Below are positions 50,671 through 59,159 of a stretch of DNA of 64,000 nucleotides, in pieces. The stretch lies in NCBI RefSeq assembly GCF_020215705.1, contig NZ_JAIWNB010000017.1, positions 180,713-244,712 on the forward strand, written 5' to 3'. The position numbers were made by a program, and so were the translations under genes. This DNA comes from Nonomuraea aurantiaca (lineage in GTDB: Bacteria; Actinomycetota; Actinomycetes; Streptosporangiales; Streptosporangiaceae). The notes beneath the pieces were generated by a model, which saw only the letters and a list, made by a program, of their open reading frames with translations, made no database searches and was not told the DNA's origin. The first letter of the stretch is position 1, and each line of letters starts with the position of its first letter.

Positions 50671-53520
50671 TCAGACCGCGCTGATCGTGTACTGGTTGTT
50701 CGTGCTGGAGTTCGGCGTCCACAGGATCGTGGCCGAGCCCGCCGTGGCGTTGCCGCCGCCGTCCAGTGCCGTTCCGGTGCCGCGGTTGATGATCTGGTAG
50801 CGGCCGTTGCCGACGCTGTTGAGCCGCCACTGCTGGTTGGCGCTGCCGCTCCAGGCCGCCTGCCTGGCGTTCGCGCCGTTGGCGGTGTTGCCCCAGCTGT
50901 CGGCCACCATGCCGTTGGTACGGTTGACGATGCGGTTCCACCCGCCGCCCAGATCCACGAGTTGCCACTGCACGTTGGTGCTGCCGTCCCAGTTCCACTG
51001 CTTGAGGTTCGAGCCGGAGGCGACGTTGCCGCCGCTGTCCAGGACGAGGCCCGTCGCGACGTTGGTGATCCGCACGTACGTCGACGGCGCGGGGCCGCCG
51101 GACCCTGTCATGCGGTACGTACGCCCGGCCTGGCCGGTCAGCCCGACGACGTCGGCCTCGGGCTTGGTGACGCTGACGGCGGCCCCGGTCGCGACATCGA
51201 TCACCTGGTAGGTACCGGTGAAGATGCGGTTGCGCACGTTGACCGTGCCGTCGCGGTCGAACGTGACCTGGATCTCGGTGGACCCACCGGCGGCCCACGT
51301 CGCGTCCACGGTGTAGCCGCCGCGGCCCCGAAGCCCCTGGACCTTCCCGCCCGGCCAGGCCGAGGGCAGCGCGGGCAGCACGTGCAGCTCGCCGTTGTGG
51401 CTCTGCAACAGCATCTCGGCGATACCGGAGGTGGCACCGAAGTTGCCGTCGATCTGGAACGGCGGGTGCAGGTCGAACATGTTCGGCGCGAGCCGGGCCG
51501 TCGTCACCAGGAGGCGCACCAGGGTGTGCGCCCGATCGCCCTCCTCCATCCGCGCCCAGTAGTTGATCTTCCAGGCGAGCGACCAGCCCGTCCCGTCGTC
51601 ACCGCGCAGTTCGAGTGTCCGCCGTGCGGCCGAGTAGAGGGCGGGGGTGCCCCGTTTGGTGATCTGGTTGCTGGGGTGCAGGCCGTACAGGTGCGAGATG
51701 TGCCGGTGGTTCTGCTCGGTCTCGACCCAGTCGTACAGCCATTCCTGGATGTTGCCGCGCGAGCCGACCTTCATGGGCGCGAGCCGGTCCCGGGCGGCCA
51801 GGACCCGCGTACGGAAGTCGGCGTCCACGTTGAGCACCTGACAGGCCTTGGCGCAGCCGTTGAACAGGTCACGCAGGATCTGGTTGTCCATCGTCGGGCC
51901 CGCGCACACGCTGACGCCCGCGTGGTGGTTGAGTTCGGGGGAGTTGGATGGGTTCGTGACCAGGTACCCGAGGCTCGGCTCCTGGACAAGGGTGTCCAGG
52001 AAGAACTGTGCCGCCCCCTTCATCGCCGGGTAGTACTGCCGCAGGAAATCAAGGTCGCCGGTGAACAGGTAGTGATCCCAGATCATGGTGGACAGCCACG
52101 CGCCGCCGCTCTGCCACATGCCCGCCGCGGCGAAGTCGACGACCGACGAGGCCCGCCATCCGTCGGTGTTGTGGTGGGTCACCCAGCCGGAGGCGTTGTA
52201 CTGCACCCGGGCCGTGCGGGCGCCGGTGACCGTGAGGTCGTTGATCATCCGGAACACCGGTTCGTAGCATTCCGGCAGGTTCGTCGTGTCGGCCGGCCAG
52301 TAGTTCATCGGCAGGTTGGCGTTGAGCGTGTACTTCGAGTCCCACGACGGGGTAAGTGAGTCGTTCCAGATGCCCTGCAGGTTGGCCGGCTGGGTGCCAG
52401 GACGTGAGGATGAGATCAGCAGATAGCGGCCGTACTGGAACAGCAGCGCGGAGAACTGCGGGTCGTTGGTGCCGGCGTGCTGCGCGATCCGTACGTCGGT
52501 CGGCTGGTCGGCCGCCCCCGTGCGACCGAGGTCGAGCGTGGTGCGAGCGAACAGCCGCTGGTAGTCGGCGACGTGCCGGGCGCGCAGGTCGTCGTACGTC
52601 CTGCCCTTGGCGGCGTCGAGGTAGCGCCGCGCGATGCCCTGGTAGTCCCCGCTGACATCCTTGTAGGTCACATAGCTGGAACCGATGGAGATCAGCACCG
52701 TCACGCTGTCGGCGGCTCTCACCTGTAGCGTGCCGCCCGAACTGGTGACGCTGCCGCCTTCGGTGACGGCCCGGGCCAGCGCCAGGAACCGCACCTTGCC
52801 CGCCAGTCCCCGCTGGTCGCCGGAGATCCCGTCGAGCGCCACCGTCGCGCCGTCCGGGCTGGAACGGGAGGTCCGCTGGGGGCTGTCGAACGTCGCGGAG
52901 AACGTGATCGAGCCGGGTCTGTCGGCGGTCAGGCGCACGGCGATCAGTTGGTCCGGTGCGCTCGCGAGGACTTCTCGCCGGTACCGCACGCCGTTCTGCA
53001 GGTACGACACCGTGGTGGTGGCCGTGGTCAGGTCGAGGAGACGGTTGTACTCCGAGACCCCGGTGGCGCCGCCGAAGGTGAGCCGGAGATTGCCGACGGG
53101 CTGGTAGGCGAGCTGCCCGGCGGGATTGCCCAGCATGTTCTGGTCGATCATGCTCTGGGCCTGGCTCCACTGGTTCTGGAAGACCAGCTGCCGGATCTGC
53201 CCCAGGGCCGCCGCGCCCTTCGGATTGCTCTGGTCGTACGGCCCGCCGGCCCAGATGGTGTCCTCGTTGAGCTGCAGCCGCTCGGTGTCGACGTTGCCGA
53301 ACACCATGGCGCCCAGGCGGCCGTTGCCGAGTGGCAGCGCGCGCAGCCAGTCCGTGCCCGCGCTCTCGTCGTACCACAGCGCCAGATCGTTCGCGGCACG
53401 CACCTCCGGAGGCGCCACCGACGCGGCCCTCACGGCAGCCGTCCACTGCGTCGGCAACAGGACGGCGCCGGCTCCGGCCGCGCTGAGCCTCAGCATTTGC
53501 CTTCGCGATAACTCGGACAT
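50671..53520 (-). CDS. GH95 alpha-L-fucosidase/alpha-L-galactosidase with CBM13, Tat-exported
   Basis: A 949-residue enzyme. Twin-arginine signal SRRQMLRLSAAGAG, N-terminal beta domain (about 45-310; LWYDESAGTDWLRALPLGNG, LNEDTIWAGGPYD), (alpha/alpha)6 catalytic barrel (about 350-700; NLPMNYWPADTTNLPEC, HISHLYGLHPSNQIT, DGNFGATSGIAEMLLQSH), C-terminal beta domain and a ricin-type CBM13 (about 810-949). GH95 removes alpha-1,2-L-fucose or L-galactose from xyloglucan and arabinogalactan. First gene of its operon, 52 bases after the CE1-CBM13 esterase stop, with a 14-bp palindrome (53559-53572) in that gap. Supplies L-fucose for the transporter and dehydratase upstream. Confidence 0.93.
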   Translation of the reverse strand: MSELSRRQMLRLSAAGAGAVLLPTQWTAAVRAASVAPPEVRAANDLALWYDESAGTDWLRALPLGNGRLGAMVFGNVDTERLQLNEDTIWAGGPYDQSNPKGAAALGQIRQLVFQNQWSQAQSMIDQNMLGNPAGQLAYQPVGNLRLTFGGATGVSEYNRLLDLTTATTTVSYLQNGVRYRREVLASAPDQLIAVRLTADRPGSITFSATFDSPQRTSRSSPDGATVALDGISGDQRGLAGKVRFLALARAVTEGGSVTSSGGTLQVRAADSVTVLISIGSSYVTYKDVSGDYQGIARRYLDAAKGRTYDDLRARHVADYQRLFARTTLDLGRTGAADQPTDVRIAQHAGTNDPQFSALLFQYGRYLLISSSRPGTQPANLQGIWNDSLTPSWDSKYTLNANLPMNYWPADTTNLPECYEPVFRMINDLTVTGARTARVQYNASGWVTHHNTDGWRASSVVDFAAAGMWQSGGAWLSTMIWDHYLFTGDLDFLRQYYPAMKGAAQFFLDTLVQEPSLGYLVTNPSNSPELNHHAGVSVCAGPTMDNQILRDLFNGCAKACQVLNVDADFRTRVLAARDRLAPMKVGSRGNIQEWLYDWVETEQNHRHISHLYGLHPSNQITKRGTPALYSAARRTLELRGDDGTGWSLAWKINYWARMEEGDRAHTLVRLLVTTARLAPNMFDLHPPFQIDGNFGATSGIAEMLLQSHNGELHVLPALPSAWPGGKVQGLRGRGGYTVDATWAAGGSTEIQVTFDRDGTVNVRNRIFTGTYQVIDVATGAAVSVTKPEADVVGLTGQAGRTYRMTGSGGPAPSTYVRITNVATGLVLDSGGNVASGSNLKQWNWDGSTNVQWQLVDLGGGWNRIVNRTNGMVADSWGNTANGANARQAAWSGSANQQWRLNSVGNGRYQIINRGTGTALDGGGNATAGSATILWTPNSSTNNQYTISAV

Positions 53521-53558
53521 ATGTGTCAGTCCTCCAAGTCGCGGGAGAGGTGCGTGCC

Positions 53559-53572
53559 TCGAATCGATTCGA
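53559..53572. promoter_or_regulatory. perfect palindrome before GH95, probable operator
   Basis: TCGAATCGATTCGA, 14 bases, CG-rich centre (AT at the exact middle of CGAT). It starts right after the esterase stop and 39 bases before the GH95 start codon. LacI-type repressors often bind CGAATCGATTCG-like sites, but the binder is unknown. Confidence 0.6.
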
Positions 53573-54865
53573 TCAACTACGGGCCCACTGCTGGTTGGTG
53601 CCGCCGTGGCAGGTCCAGATCTGGACCTTGGTGCCGTTGGCGGTGCCGGCGCTGGAGACGTCCAGGCACTTGGTGCCGTAGACGCGCAGCTCGCCGGCGC
53701 TGGTGAGGGTCCATTTCTGGTTGTTCTGGCCGTTGCAGTCCCAGACGATCACCGCGGTGCCGTCGGCGTTGCCGGCGCCGTTGACGTCCAGGCACTTGCC
53801 GCCGGAGACCCGCAGCTCACCGGCGCTGGTGGCGGTCCACTGCTGGTTGGGCTGAGCGTTGCAGTCCCAGATCTGCACCGGCGAAGCACCGGCGTCCAGG
53901 CACCGCCCCGACCCCCCGCCCTTCAGCGCGCTCCCCGGCGGCTGCGAAGGGCCGCCCCCGAGCCGCGTGAAGAAGTCCCACACCACCGGCCTGGTCCAGG
54001 AGTTCTCGCCGGGCTCGTAGTCGCCGGGCTTTCCGTCCACGGGACCGGGGGTGTGGCCCGCGTCGAATGCCGCCCACGCGACCGGATACCCCTCCCGGCA
54101 GCCCGAATAGTAGGTGACGACGTGTGTCAGGCTGCCCTGCGCCGGTTCCGGCGGGTTCTGGCTCGTGCAGCCGTTGTTCCTGACGAACCGGTCACGCAGC
54201 GAGCGGCCCGTGGAGATGTTCAGCACCGGGTCCCTGAGGCCGTGCAGCCCGATGTACGCGATGGGGTCGCCGCCACCGCTGCATCCGCTGAGCTGCCCGC
54301 CGGAATACACCGCCACGGCGCGGAAGACCGTCGCCCGGGAGCACGCGAGCGAGTAGCTCATGCCGGCGCCGTAGCTGAAGCCCATGGCGAAGCGCTGCGA
54401 GGTGTCGACACAGAGGTCGGCCTCGATCCGCCGGATCATGTCGTCGACGAAGGTCACGTCCTCGCCGCCGGAGTTGGCCCAGCCGTTGTTGAAGCCCTGG
54501 GGCGCGACGAAGATCGCGGTATTGTTCGACAACGCCCTGAGCCCGTAGTAGGACCAGGGGTACCCGCTGGTTCCGCCGCCGTCGACGTCATTGGCGGTGC
54601 CGCCGTTCCAATGGAAGCCGAAGATTAACCGGTAGGCAGTGGTGCTGACGTAGTTGTCAGGAATTCGCAGAATGAAATTGCGATTCTTGCCGCTGGTCGT
54701 TATCGATTGCGGACCGCTTCTCAGCGTCGGAGTCTTGCCGCAGCCCGCGGTGGTCCCCAGGGCGCTTGTCTGAGGGGCGCCGGCGGCCACGGAGGTCTGC
54801 GCCGGAACCAGGACGAGCAGTGCCACGGTCGCGATGGCAGCGAAGAGGAACCTATGCCTCGACAT
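53573..54865 (-). CDS. CE1/PHB-depolymerase-like esterase with C-terminal CBM13
   Basis: A 430-residue secreted esterase, paralogue of the one at 27882-29168 (shared FVAPQGFNNGW, VDDM, GGQLSGC, RSLRDRFVRNNGCT). Signal peptide (1-about 28), alpha/beta hydrolase with nucleophile Ser in GFSYGAGMSYS and FDAGHTPGP near the His, then CBM13 (about 320-430) in place of the PT linker-CBM2. The first lectin lobe is shortened (GRCLDAGASPVQIWDC). ATG 54865 has AAGGAA. Expected to remove acetyl or feruloyl groups from xylan. Own promoter at 55003-55030. Confidence 0.9.
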   Translation of the reverse strand: MSRHRFLFAAIATVALLVLVPAQTSVAAGAPQTSALGTTAGCGKTPTLRSGPQSITTSGKNRNFILRIPDNYVSTTAYRLIFGFHWNGGTANDVDGGGTSGYPWSYYGLRALSNNTAIFVAPQGFNNGWANSGGEDVTFVDDMIRRIEADLCVDTSQRFAMGFSYGAGMSYSLACSRATVFRAVAVYSGGQLSGCSGGGDPIAYIGLHGLRDPVLNISTGRSLRDRFVRNNGCTSQNPPEPAQGSLTHVVTYYSGCREGYPVAWAAFDAGHTPGPVDGKPGDYEPGENSWTRPVVWDFFTRLGGGPSQPPGSALKGGGSGRCLDAGASPVQIWDCNAQPNQQWTATSAGELRVSGGKCLDVNGAGNADGTAVIVWDCNGQNNQKWTLTSAGELRVYGTKCLDVSSAGTANGTKVQIWTCHGGTNQQWARS

Positions 54866-54927
54866 CACGCACGTTCCTTTGTCGGGTAAATGAGGAAGCC
54901 GTTTCCGCCACCCGGTCGAGTCGTCCG

Positions 54928-54941
54928 TGTTAACGCTCACT
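54928..54941. promoter_or_regulatory. degenerate LacI-like operator upstream of CE1-CBM13 esterase
   Basis: TGTTAACGCTCACT matches 11 of 14 bases of TGTTAGCGCTAACA. It lies 61 bases downstream of the predicted -10, a position close to that of the perfect sites at 38949 and 63218. Confidence 0.5.
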
Positions 54942-55002
54942 CAACACCCGCTAATGAAGTCTCCTTTCATCCGGGCGGGGGGAGACGGCGGTGCAGCGGG
55001 AG

Positions 55003-55030
55003 CAAATATGACCGTGACCGGGCCTGTCAA
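55003..55030 (-). promoter_or_regulatory. predicted promoter of the CE1-CBM13 esterase
   Basis: Minus strand: TTGACA (55030-55025), 16 bases, TATTTG (55008-55003) followed by CTCC. The same hexamers, spacer length and CTCC occur before the SGNH esterase (63287-63314). The leader to 54865 holds no gene; the region 54866-55171 is otherwise empty. Confidence 0.65.
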
Positions 55031-55130
55031 GAAGCGGTCTTTTCAGGAGGTGCGGGCGCTCGGCCTGGAGGACCCGCCGCTGCCGCGTCTGGCCAGGGAA
55101 AGCGGCCGCGGCCACCGCTGACGCGCGGCG

Positions 55131-55143
55131 GTGAAACTTTCAC
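55131..55143. promoter_or_regulatory. GAAASTTTC box between esterase and GntR genes
   Basis: GTGAAACTTTCAC, a perfect 13-bp palindrome, 100 bases upstream of the esterase -35. Compare 98 bases at the SGNH gene. Confidence 0.75.
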
Positions 55144-55171
55144 GGCCATCGATCGAATCGGTTCCGGGACG

Positions 55172-55942
55172 CTAGCGCTCCAGCCGCAGCGGGTCGGCCG
55201 ACCCGCTGCGACGGACGAGCCAGGCCTCGGTGATGTGGTTGAACATGGCCTCGGCGGCGCCGGCGGGATCGCGGGCGGCGATGCGCTCGTAGATGCGGCG
55301 GTGGCCGAGGTTCGACGCCACGCACAGGGCCCGCTCGGTCCGGCCCAGGTATCGGGCGGTGTTGACGACCTGGCTCTCCAGCGAGCGCACGACGCCACGA
55401 GCGATGCGGTTTCCCGAAGCCCGCATGATCGTGTCGTGGAAGGCGCGGTCGCTGTCGGCGTAGGTGACGTGGTCGTCCACCAGCTCATCCATGCGATCCA
55501 CCAGCGCGCGCAGCCGCTCCACGGTGTCCGGCCCGGCCAGGCGGGCGGCGACGTTGGCCATGTCGGACTCCAGCACGCGCCGGGTGACGACGAGGTCGTC
55601 GAGAATCGTCAGGCTCTCGTCCCCGGCGATGGTGGTGGCGAGGACGAGCTCGTCGAGCATGTTCCACATCGCCGGAGGAGTGATCATGGTGCCGGCGCCT
55701 TGGCGGACCTGCACGAGCCCCTTCTCCTGCAGGACTTTCACGGCTTCCCGGACGACGGTGCGGCTCACGGAGAAGGCTTCGCACAGCGCGGGCTCGGTGG
55801 GCAGTGTCGTCCCGGGCGGGTGCACGCCGCGAACGATGCGCTCCACCAGCTCGGCGGTCACCGCTCTGGCGAGACTGGCCGGACGTTGTGCCCAGGCCGG
55901 TGGTGGCGGGACAGCGCTGCCCGTGTCCTGCGATGCCGTCAT
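55172..55942 (-). CDS. GntR/FadR-family regulator
   Basis: A 256-residue protein with a winged HTH (about 25-95; VTAELVERIVRGVHPPGTTLP, CEAFSVSRTVVREAVKVLQ) and an FCD domain (about 110-245; MANVAARLAG, SDRAFHDTIMRASGN, HRRIYERIAARDP) carrying the Asp/His metal ligands. ATG 55942. It is divergent from the ABC transporter operon at 56063, and a palindrome (55991-56009) lies between. FadR-type regulators of sugar-acid operons commonly bind keto-acid or aldonate ligands. Confidence 0.92.
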   Translation of the reverse strand: MTASQDTGSAVPPPPAWAQRPASLARAVTAELVERIVRGVHPPGTTLPTEPALCEAFSVSRTVVREAVKVLQEKGLVQVRQGAGTMITPPAMWNMLDELVLATTIAGDESLTILDDLVVTRRVLESDMANVAARLAGPDTVERLRALVDRMDELVDDHVTYADSDRAFHDTIMRASGNRIARGVVRSLESQVVNTARYLGRTERALCVASNLGHRRIYERIAARDPAGAAEAMFNHITEAWLVRRSGSADPLRLER

Positions 55943-55990
55943 AGCCCCCCTCCCGTGACGGAGATCAGTGTACAGGAGCCCCCTTGACCG

Positions 55991-56009
55991 TAATACGTCA
56001 TACGAATTA
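55991..56009. promoter_or_regulatory. probable GntR operator
   Basis: TAATACGT-CAT-ACGAATTA: arms match at 7 of 8 positions. It is in the 120-base divergent spacer between GntR and the sugar-binding protein gene, in an AT-rich patch. Confidence 0.65.
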
Positions 56010-56062
56010 TGTTTCCGGGGGACAGCCCGGGCGTATCGGCCGCTCTCGGAGGGTGAACAGCT

Positions 56063-57340
56063 ATGAAGCAGCGAGCGTTGTGGTCGGTCTTGCTCGCGGC
56101 GGGACTGGCCGTGGCCGGCTGCGGGAGCGCGGCACGGACGGAGTCCCCCTCCGGTGGAGGCTCGCCGCAGAAGCAGAAGCTCGTGGTGTGGGACTGGAAG
56201 TCCGGCGAACCGGCGGCCGCCGCCTACGTCGAGAAGGCGAAGGCCGACTTCGCCCAGCGGCATCCCGACGTCACCGTCGAGTTCGTCGCGCAGCCCTTCG
56301 ACCAGTACTACACCTTGCTCGGCACGGCCATTCAGTCGAACAAGGGCCCCGACGTCATGCTCTTCAACGGGGGCGGGCAGATCCGCGACCGGGTGAACGC
56401 GCTCGTACCGCTGGACCCGTACGTGACGGAGGACAAGAGCCGGTTGGCCGGCTGGGACGCCTTCGGCAAGGACGGCAAGACCTACGCCGTGCCGGTGACC
56501 CTGCAGGGCCACCCGATCTACTACAACAAGACGCTCTACGAGAAGGCCGGTCTCGACCCGGCGAAGCCGCCCAAGACGTGGGACGAGTTCGTCGGCGACT
56601 GCGCCACCATCAAGAAGGCGACCGGAGCCGCGTGTTTCGCGCTCGGCAACAAGGAAGGCTTCGGCATCCAGTTCTTCATGTCGGGCCTCGGCTCCGGCAT
56701 CCTGACGCCTCAGGAGTACGACGACTGGATCGCCGGGAAGCGTGACTGGACCTCCCCCCACGTGAAGCGCATCTTCGAACTGTGGAAGGAGGCCAACGAC
56801 AAAGGGCTGAACAACGAGGGCGCCAACTCCACCGCGATGTTCAACGACATCTTCAGGGTCTTCGAGACCAATAAGGCCACGCACATCATCGGGCTGATGT
56901 CGGACGTCGGGCACTGGAAGGACTTCGCCGAGTTCCTGCCGCCCGACAAGATCGGCGTCATGCCGGCCCCGGTCGTCACCGGCGGGGCCACCCCGAGCCT
57001 TCCGTACGACGGCGGCATCGGCTATGCCGTCGCCAAGTGGACGAGGGATCCGAAGCTGGCCGCCGATCTGGTGCGATCCCTGACCTCGACCGACGCCCTG
57101 ACCGCGTTCTACGCCAAGGCCGGCGCGATCGCCTCCGACACGACGATCGACGTCTCGCAGGCGGGCCCGGCCGTGGCCGCGATCGTGCCCGAGATCAAGA
57201 CCGGCAAGCCCGCCCTGCACGTCGCGCTGTCGTCCAAGACCCTGGATCTGATGGGAAGACTGTCCCAGCAGCTCCTGAGCGGGTCGGCCACCGTGGACAA
57301 GGCGGTGCGGCAGCTGGCCGACTCCGATCGGACGAGCTGA
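56063..57340 (+). CDS. extracellular sugar-binding lipoprotein (family 1 SBP)
   Basis: A 425-residue lipoprotein with signal and lipobox LAVAGC (Cys near 20). The rest is a two-lobe maltose-binding-like fold (KLVVWDWKSGEP, VMLFNGGGQIRD, PVTLQGHPIYYNKTLYEKAGL). ATG at 56063 has GGAGGG. It delivers a carbohydrate to the two permeases that follow; no ATPase is in this operon, so a shared MsiK-like ATPase elsewhere is probable, as is usual for actinomycete CUT1 transporters. Confidence 0.92.
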   Translation: MKQRALWSVLLAAGLAVAGCGSAARTESPSGGGSPQKQKLVVWDWKSGEPAAAAYVEKAKADFAQRHPDVTVEFVAQPFDQYYTLLGTAIQSNKGPDVMLFNGGGQIRDRVNALVPLDPYVTEDKSRLAGWDAFGKDGKTYAVPVTLQGHPIYYNKTLYEKAGLDPAKPPKTWDEFVGDCATIKKATGAACFALGNKEGFGIQFFMSGLGSGILTPQEYDDWIAGKRDWTSPHVKRIFELWKEANDKGLNNEGANSTAMFNDIFRVFETNKATHIIGLMSDVGHWKDFAEFLPPDKIGVMPAPVVTGGATPSLPYDGGIGYAVAKWTRDPKLAADLVRSLTSTDALTAFYAKAGAIASDTTIDVSQAGPAVAAIVPEIKTGKPALHVALSSKTLDLMGRLSQQLLSGSATVDKAVRQLADSDRTS

Positions 57341-57344
57341 TCCC

Positions 57345-58331
57345 GTGCCGATCGGAAGTTCGTCACCGCGGGTCCGCCCGGCCCGCTCCGGGCAGGCCGA
57401 CGCGGCGACGATGAAGCAGCGTGGACACCGCGGGGGCGTCCACGCGACCGCCCGGCCCACCTCCCGTGGGGCGCGCGCCGAGCGGCTCGCGCCCTATGTC
57501 CTGGTGGCCCCGGCCGTACTGATCATCGTGGGGCTGCGGCTGTGGCCGCTGGTTCTCGGGGTCGACTTCTCCTTCACTGGCGACGGAGAGCTCAACGGGA
57601 CCCCGGTCGGCGCGAGCAACTACCTGGAGCTGCTCGGCGACCCGTTGTTCCGCACGTCGCTGGGCAACGTCGGGCTGCTGGTGCTGCTGCTCCCCATAGC
57701 GGTGGCGATTCCCGGCTTGCTCGCGACCTTCATCTACCTGCGGGTACCGGGTCACCGGGTCTACCGCAGCGTCTACTTCTTCCCGGCAGTGCTCTCACCC
57801 GTGATCGTCGGTGCGATCTTCAACCTCATGCTCGGCTTCGACGGCCCGGTGAACGCCGTGCTCGGGGCGATCGGCGCCGGCCCCGTCGACTGGCTCGGCG
57901 ACCCCGGCATCGCCATGTTCACCGTGGTCGGCGTGCACGTATGGGCGACGTTCGGGATGGCCCTGGTGGTGTTCCTCGCCGGATTCAGCACCCTGGACGC
58001 CTCGCTGCTGGACGCCGCCCGGGTGGACGGCGCGTCGCTCGGCCGGACCATCTGGCATGTGATCATCCCGAGCCTGACACGCACCATCCAGTTCGTCTTC
58101 GTGACCACGATGATCGGGATGCTGACGTCCATGTTCGGCCTGCTCTTCGTGATGACCGGCGGGGGACCGGAGGGCTCGACCTACCTCCCGGAGTACTACA
58201 TCTGGCACCAGCAGGGACAGATGAACCGCCCGGCGCTCGCCTCGGCCGCCTCGACGGTCCTGTTCGTCGTCATGCTCGTGGTGGGGCTGCTGCAGATCAG
58301 CGTGCTGCGCCGCGCGGGGAGGCAGGACTGA
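57345..58331 (+). CDS. CUT1 sugar ABC transporter permease (MalF-like)
   Basis: A 328-residue protein with six helices after a hydrophilic N-terminus of about 45 residues. The EAA loop that contacts the ATPase reads DAARVDGASLGRTIWHVIIPSL in two parts. GTG 57345 is 4 bases after the binding-protein stop; ATG 57411 is a possible later start. It overlaps the next permease by one base. Confidence 0.9.
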   Translation: MPIGSSSPRVRPARSGQADAATMKQRGHRGGVHATARPTSRGARAERLAPYVLVAPAVLIIVGLRLWPLVLGVDFSFTGDGELNGTPVGASNYLELLGDPLFRTSLGNVGLLVLLLPIAVAIPGLLATFIYLRVPGHRVYRSVYFFPAVLSPVIVGAIFNLMLGFDGPVNAVLGAIGAGPVDWLGDPGIAMFTVVGVHVWATFGMALVVFLAGFSTLDASLLDAARVDGASLGRTIWHVIIPSLTRTIQFVFVTTMIGMLTSMFGLLFVMTGGGPEGSTYLPEYYIWHQQGQMNRPALASAASTVLFVVMLVVGLLQISVLRRAGRQD

Positions 58332-59158
58332 TGCACGGCCTACGCCTGGCCAGGTGGGTGGCCGCCGTCCCGATGGCCGCTCTCGCGCTGGCCACGATCT
58401 ATCCGCTCGTCTTCACTGTCAACGTCGCGATGAAGACCCGGCGTGACTACGTCCTCGACCGGTTCTCCCCGGCGGGTTCCCTGCGCTGGGACAACCTCGC
58501 CGAGGCGTGGGCCAGCGCCGGGATGGCACGATATTTCGTCAATTCATCCGTCGTCGTGGCCGTCGCCGTGGCCCTCTTGCTGCTGCTGGGGTCGATGGCG
58601 GGCTTCGCGCTGAGCCGGCTGCGCTTCCGCGGTTCCTCGGTGATCTTCCTGGGCTGTCTGGCGGGGCTGTTCATCCCCTTCCAGGTCATCATGGTGCCGC
58701 TCACCAGGATCATGGCCGACACCGGCCTCGTCGACACCTACCCGGGGCTCATCCTGGCCTATGTCGCCCAGTTCCTGCCGTTCACCGTCTTCCTGATGAC
58801 GAGCCACTACCGCACCATTCCGGCGGAGATCGTCGACGCCGCCAGGATCGACGGAAACACCACTTACGGCGTGTACCGGCGGATCATGCTGCCGCTGGGC
58901 GTTCCGGCGCTGCTGTCGGTCGGCATCCTCGACGCCTTGTTCTGCTGGAACGACGTGCTCATCTCGCTGCTGGTGATGCCGTCGCCCGAACACCGCACCC
59001 TCATGATCGGCGTCAACTCGCTGCGCGGACAGTACTCCGATGACATCCCCACCTTCGCCTCGGGGGTCCTGATCGCCGCGATACCCGTACTGATGATCTA
59101 TCTGTTCCTCCAGCGGCGGATCGCCGACGGCGTCACCGCCGGTTCCACGAAAGGCTGA
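58331..59158 (+). CDS. CUT1 sugar ABC transporter permease (MalG-like)
   Basis: A 275-residue permease with six helices; the EAA loop reads DAARIDGNTTYGVYRRIMLP. ATG 58331 shares its A with the previous stop (TGATG), a coupled start. Typical MalG partner of the upstream MalF-like protein. Confidence 0.92.
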   Translation: MHGLRLARWVAAVPMAALALATIYPLVFTVNVAMKTRRDYVLDRFSPAGSLRWDNLAEAWASAGMARYFVNSSVVVAVAVALLLLLGSMAGFALSRLRFRGSSVIFLGCLAGLFIPFQVIMVPLTRIMADTGLVDTYPGLILAYVAQFLPFTVFLMTSHYRTIPAEIVDAARIDGNTTYGVYRRIMLPLGVPALLSVGILDALFCWNDVLISLLVMPSPEHRTLMIGVNSLRGQYSDDIPTFASGVLIAAIPVLMIYLFLQRRIADGVTAGSTKG

Positions 59159-59159
59159 C

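Noticed and set aside
48196..52359. A 1387-codon open frame on the plus strand opposite the GH95/GH59/GH43 genes
   Set aside because: It is antisense to three strongly supported genes, has Val/Gly/Ala/Arg-rich composition without domains, and arises from GC-skewed third positions.
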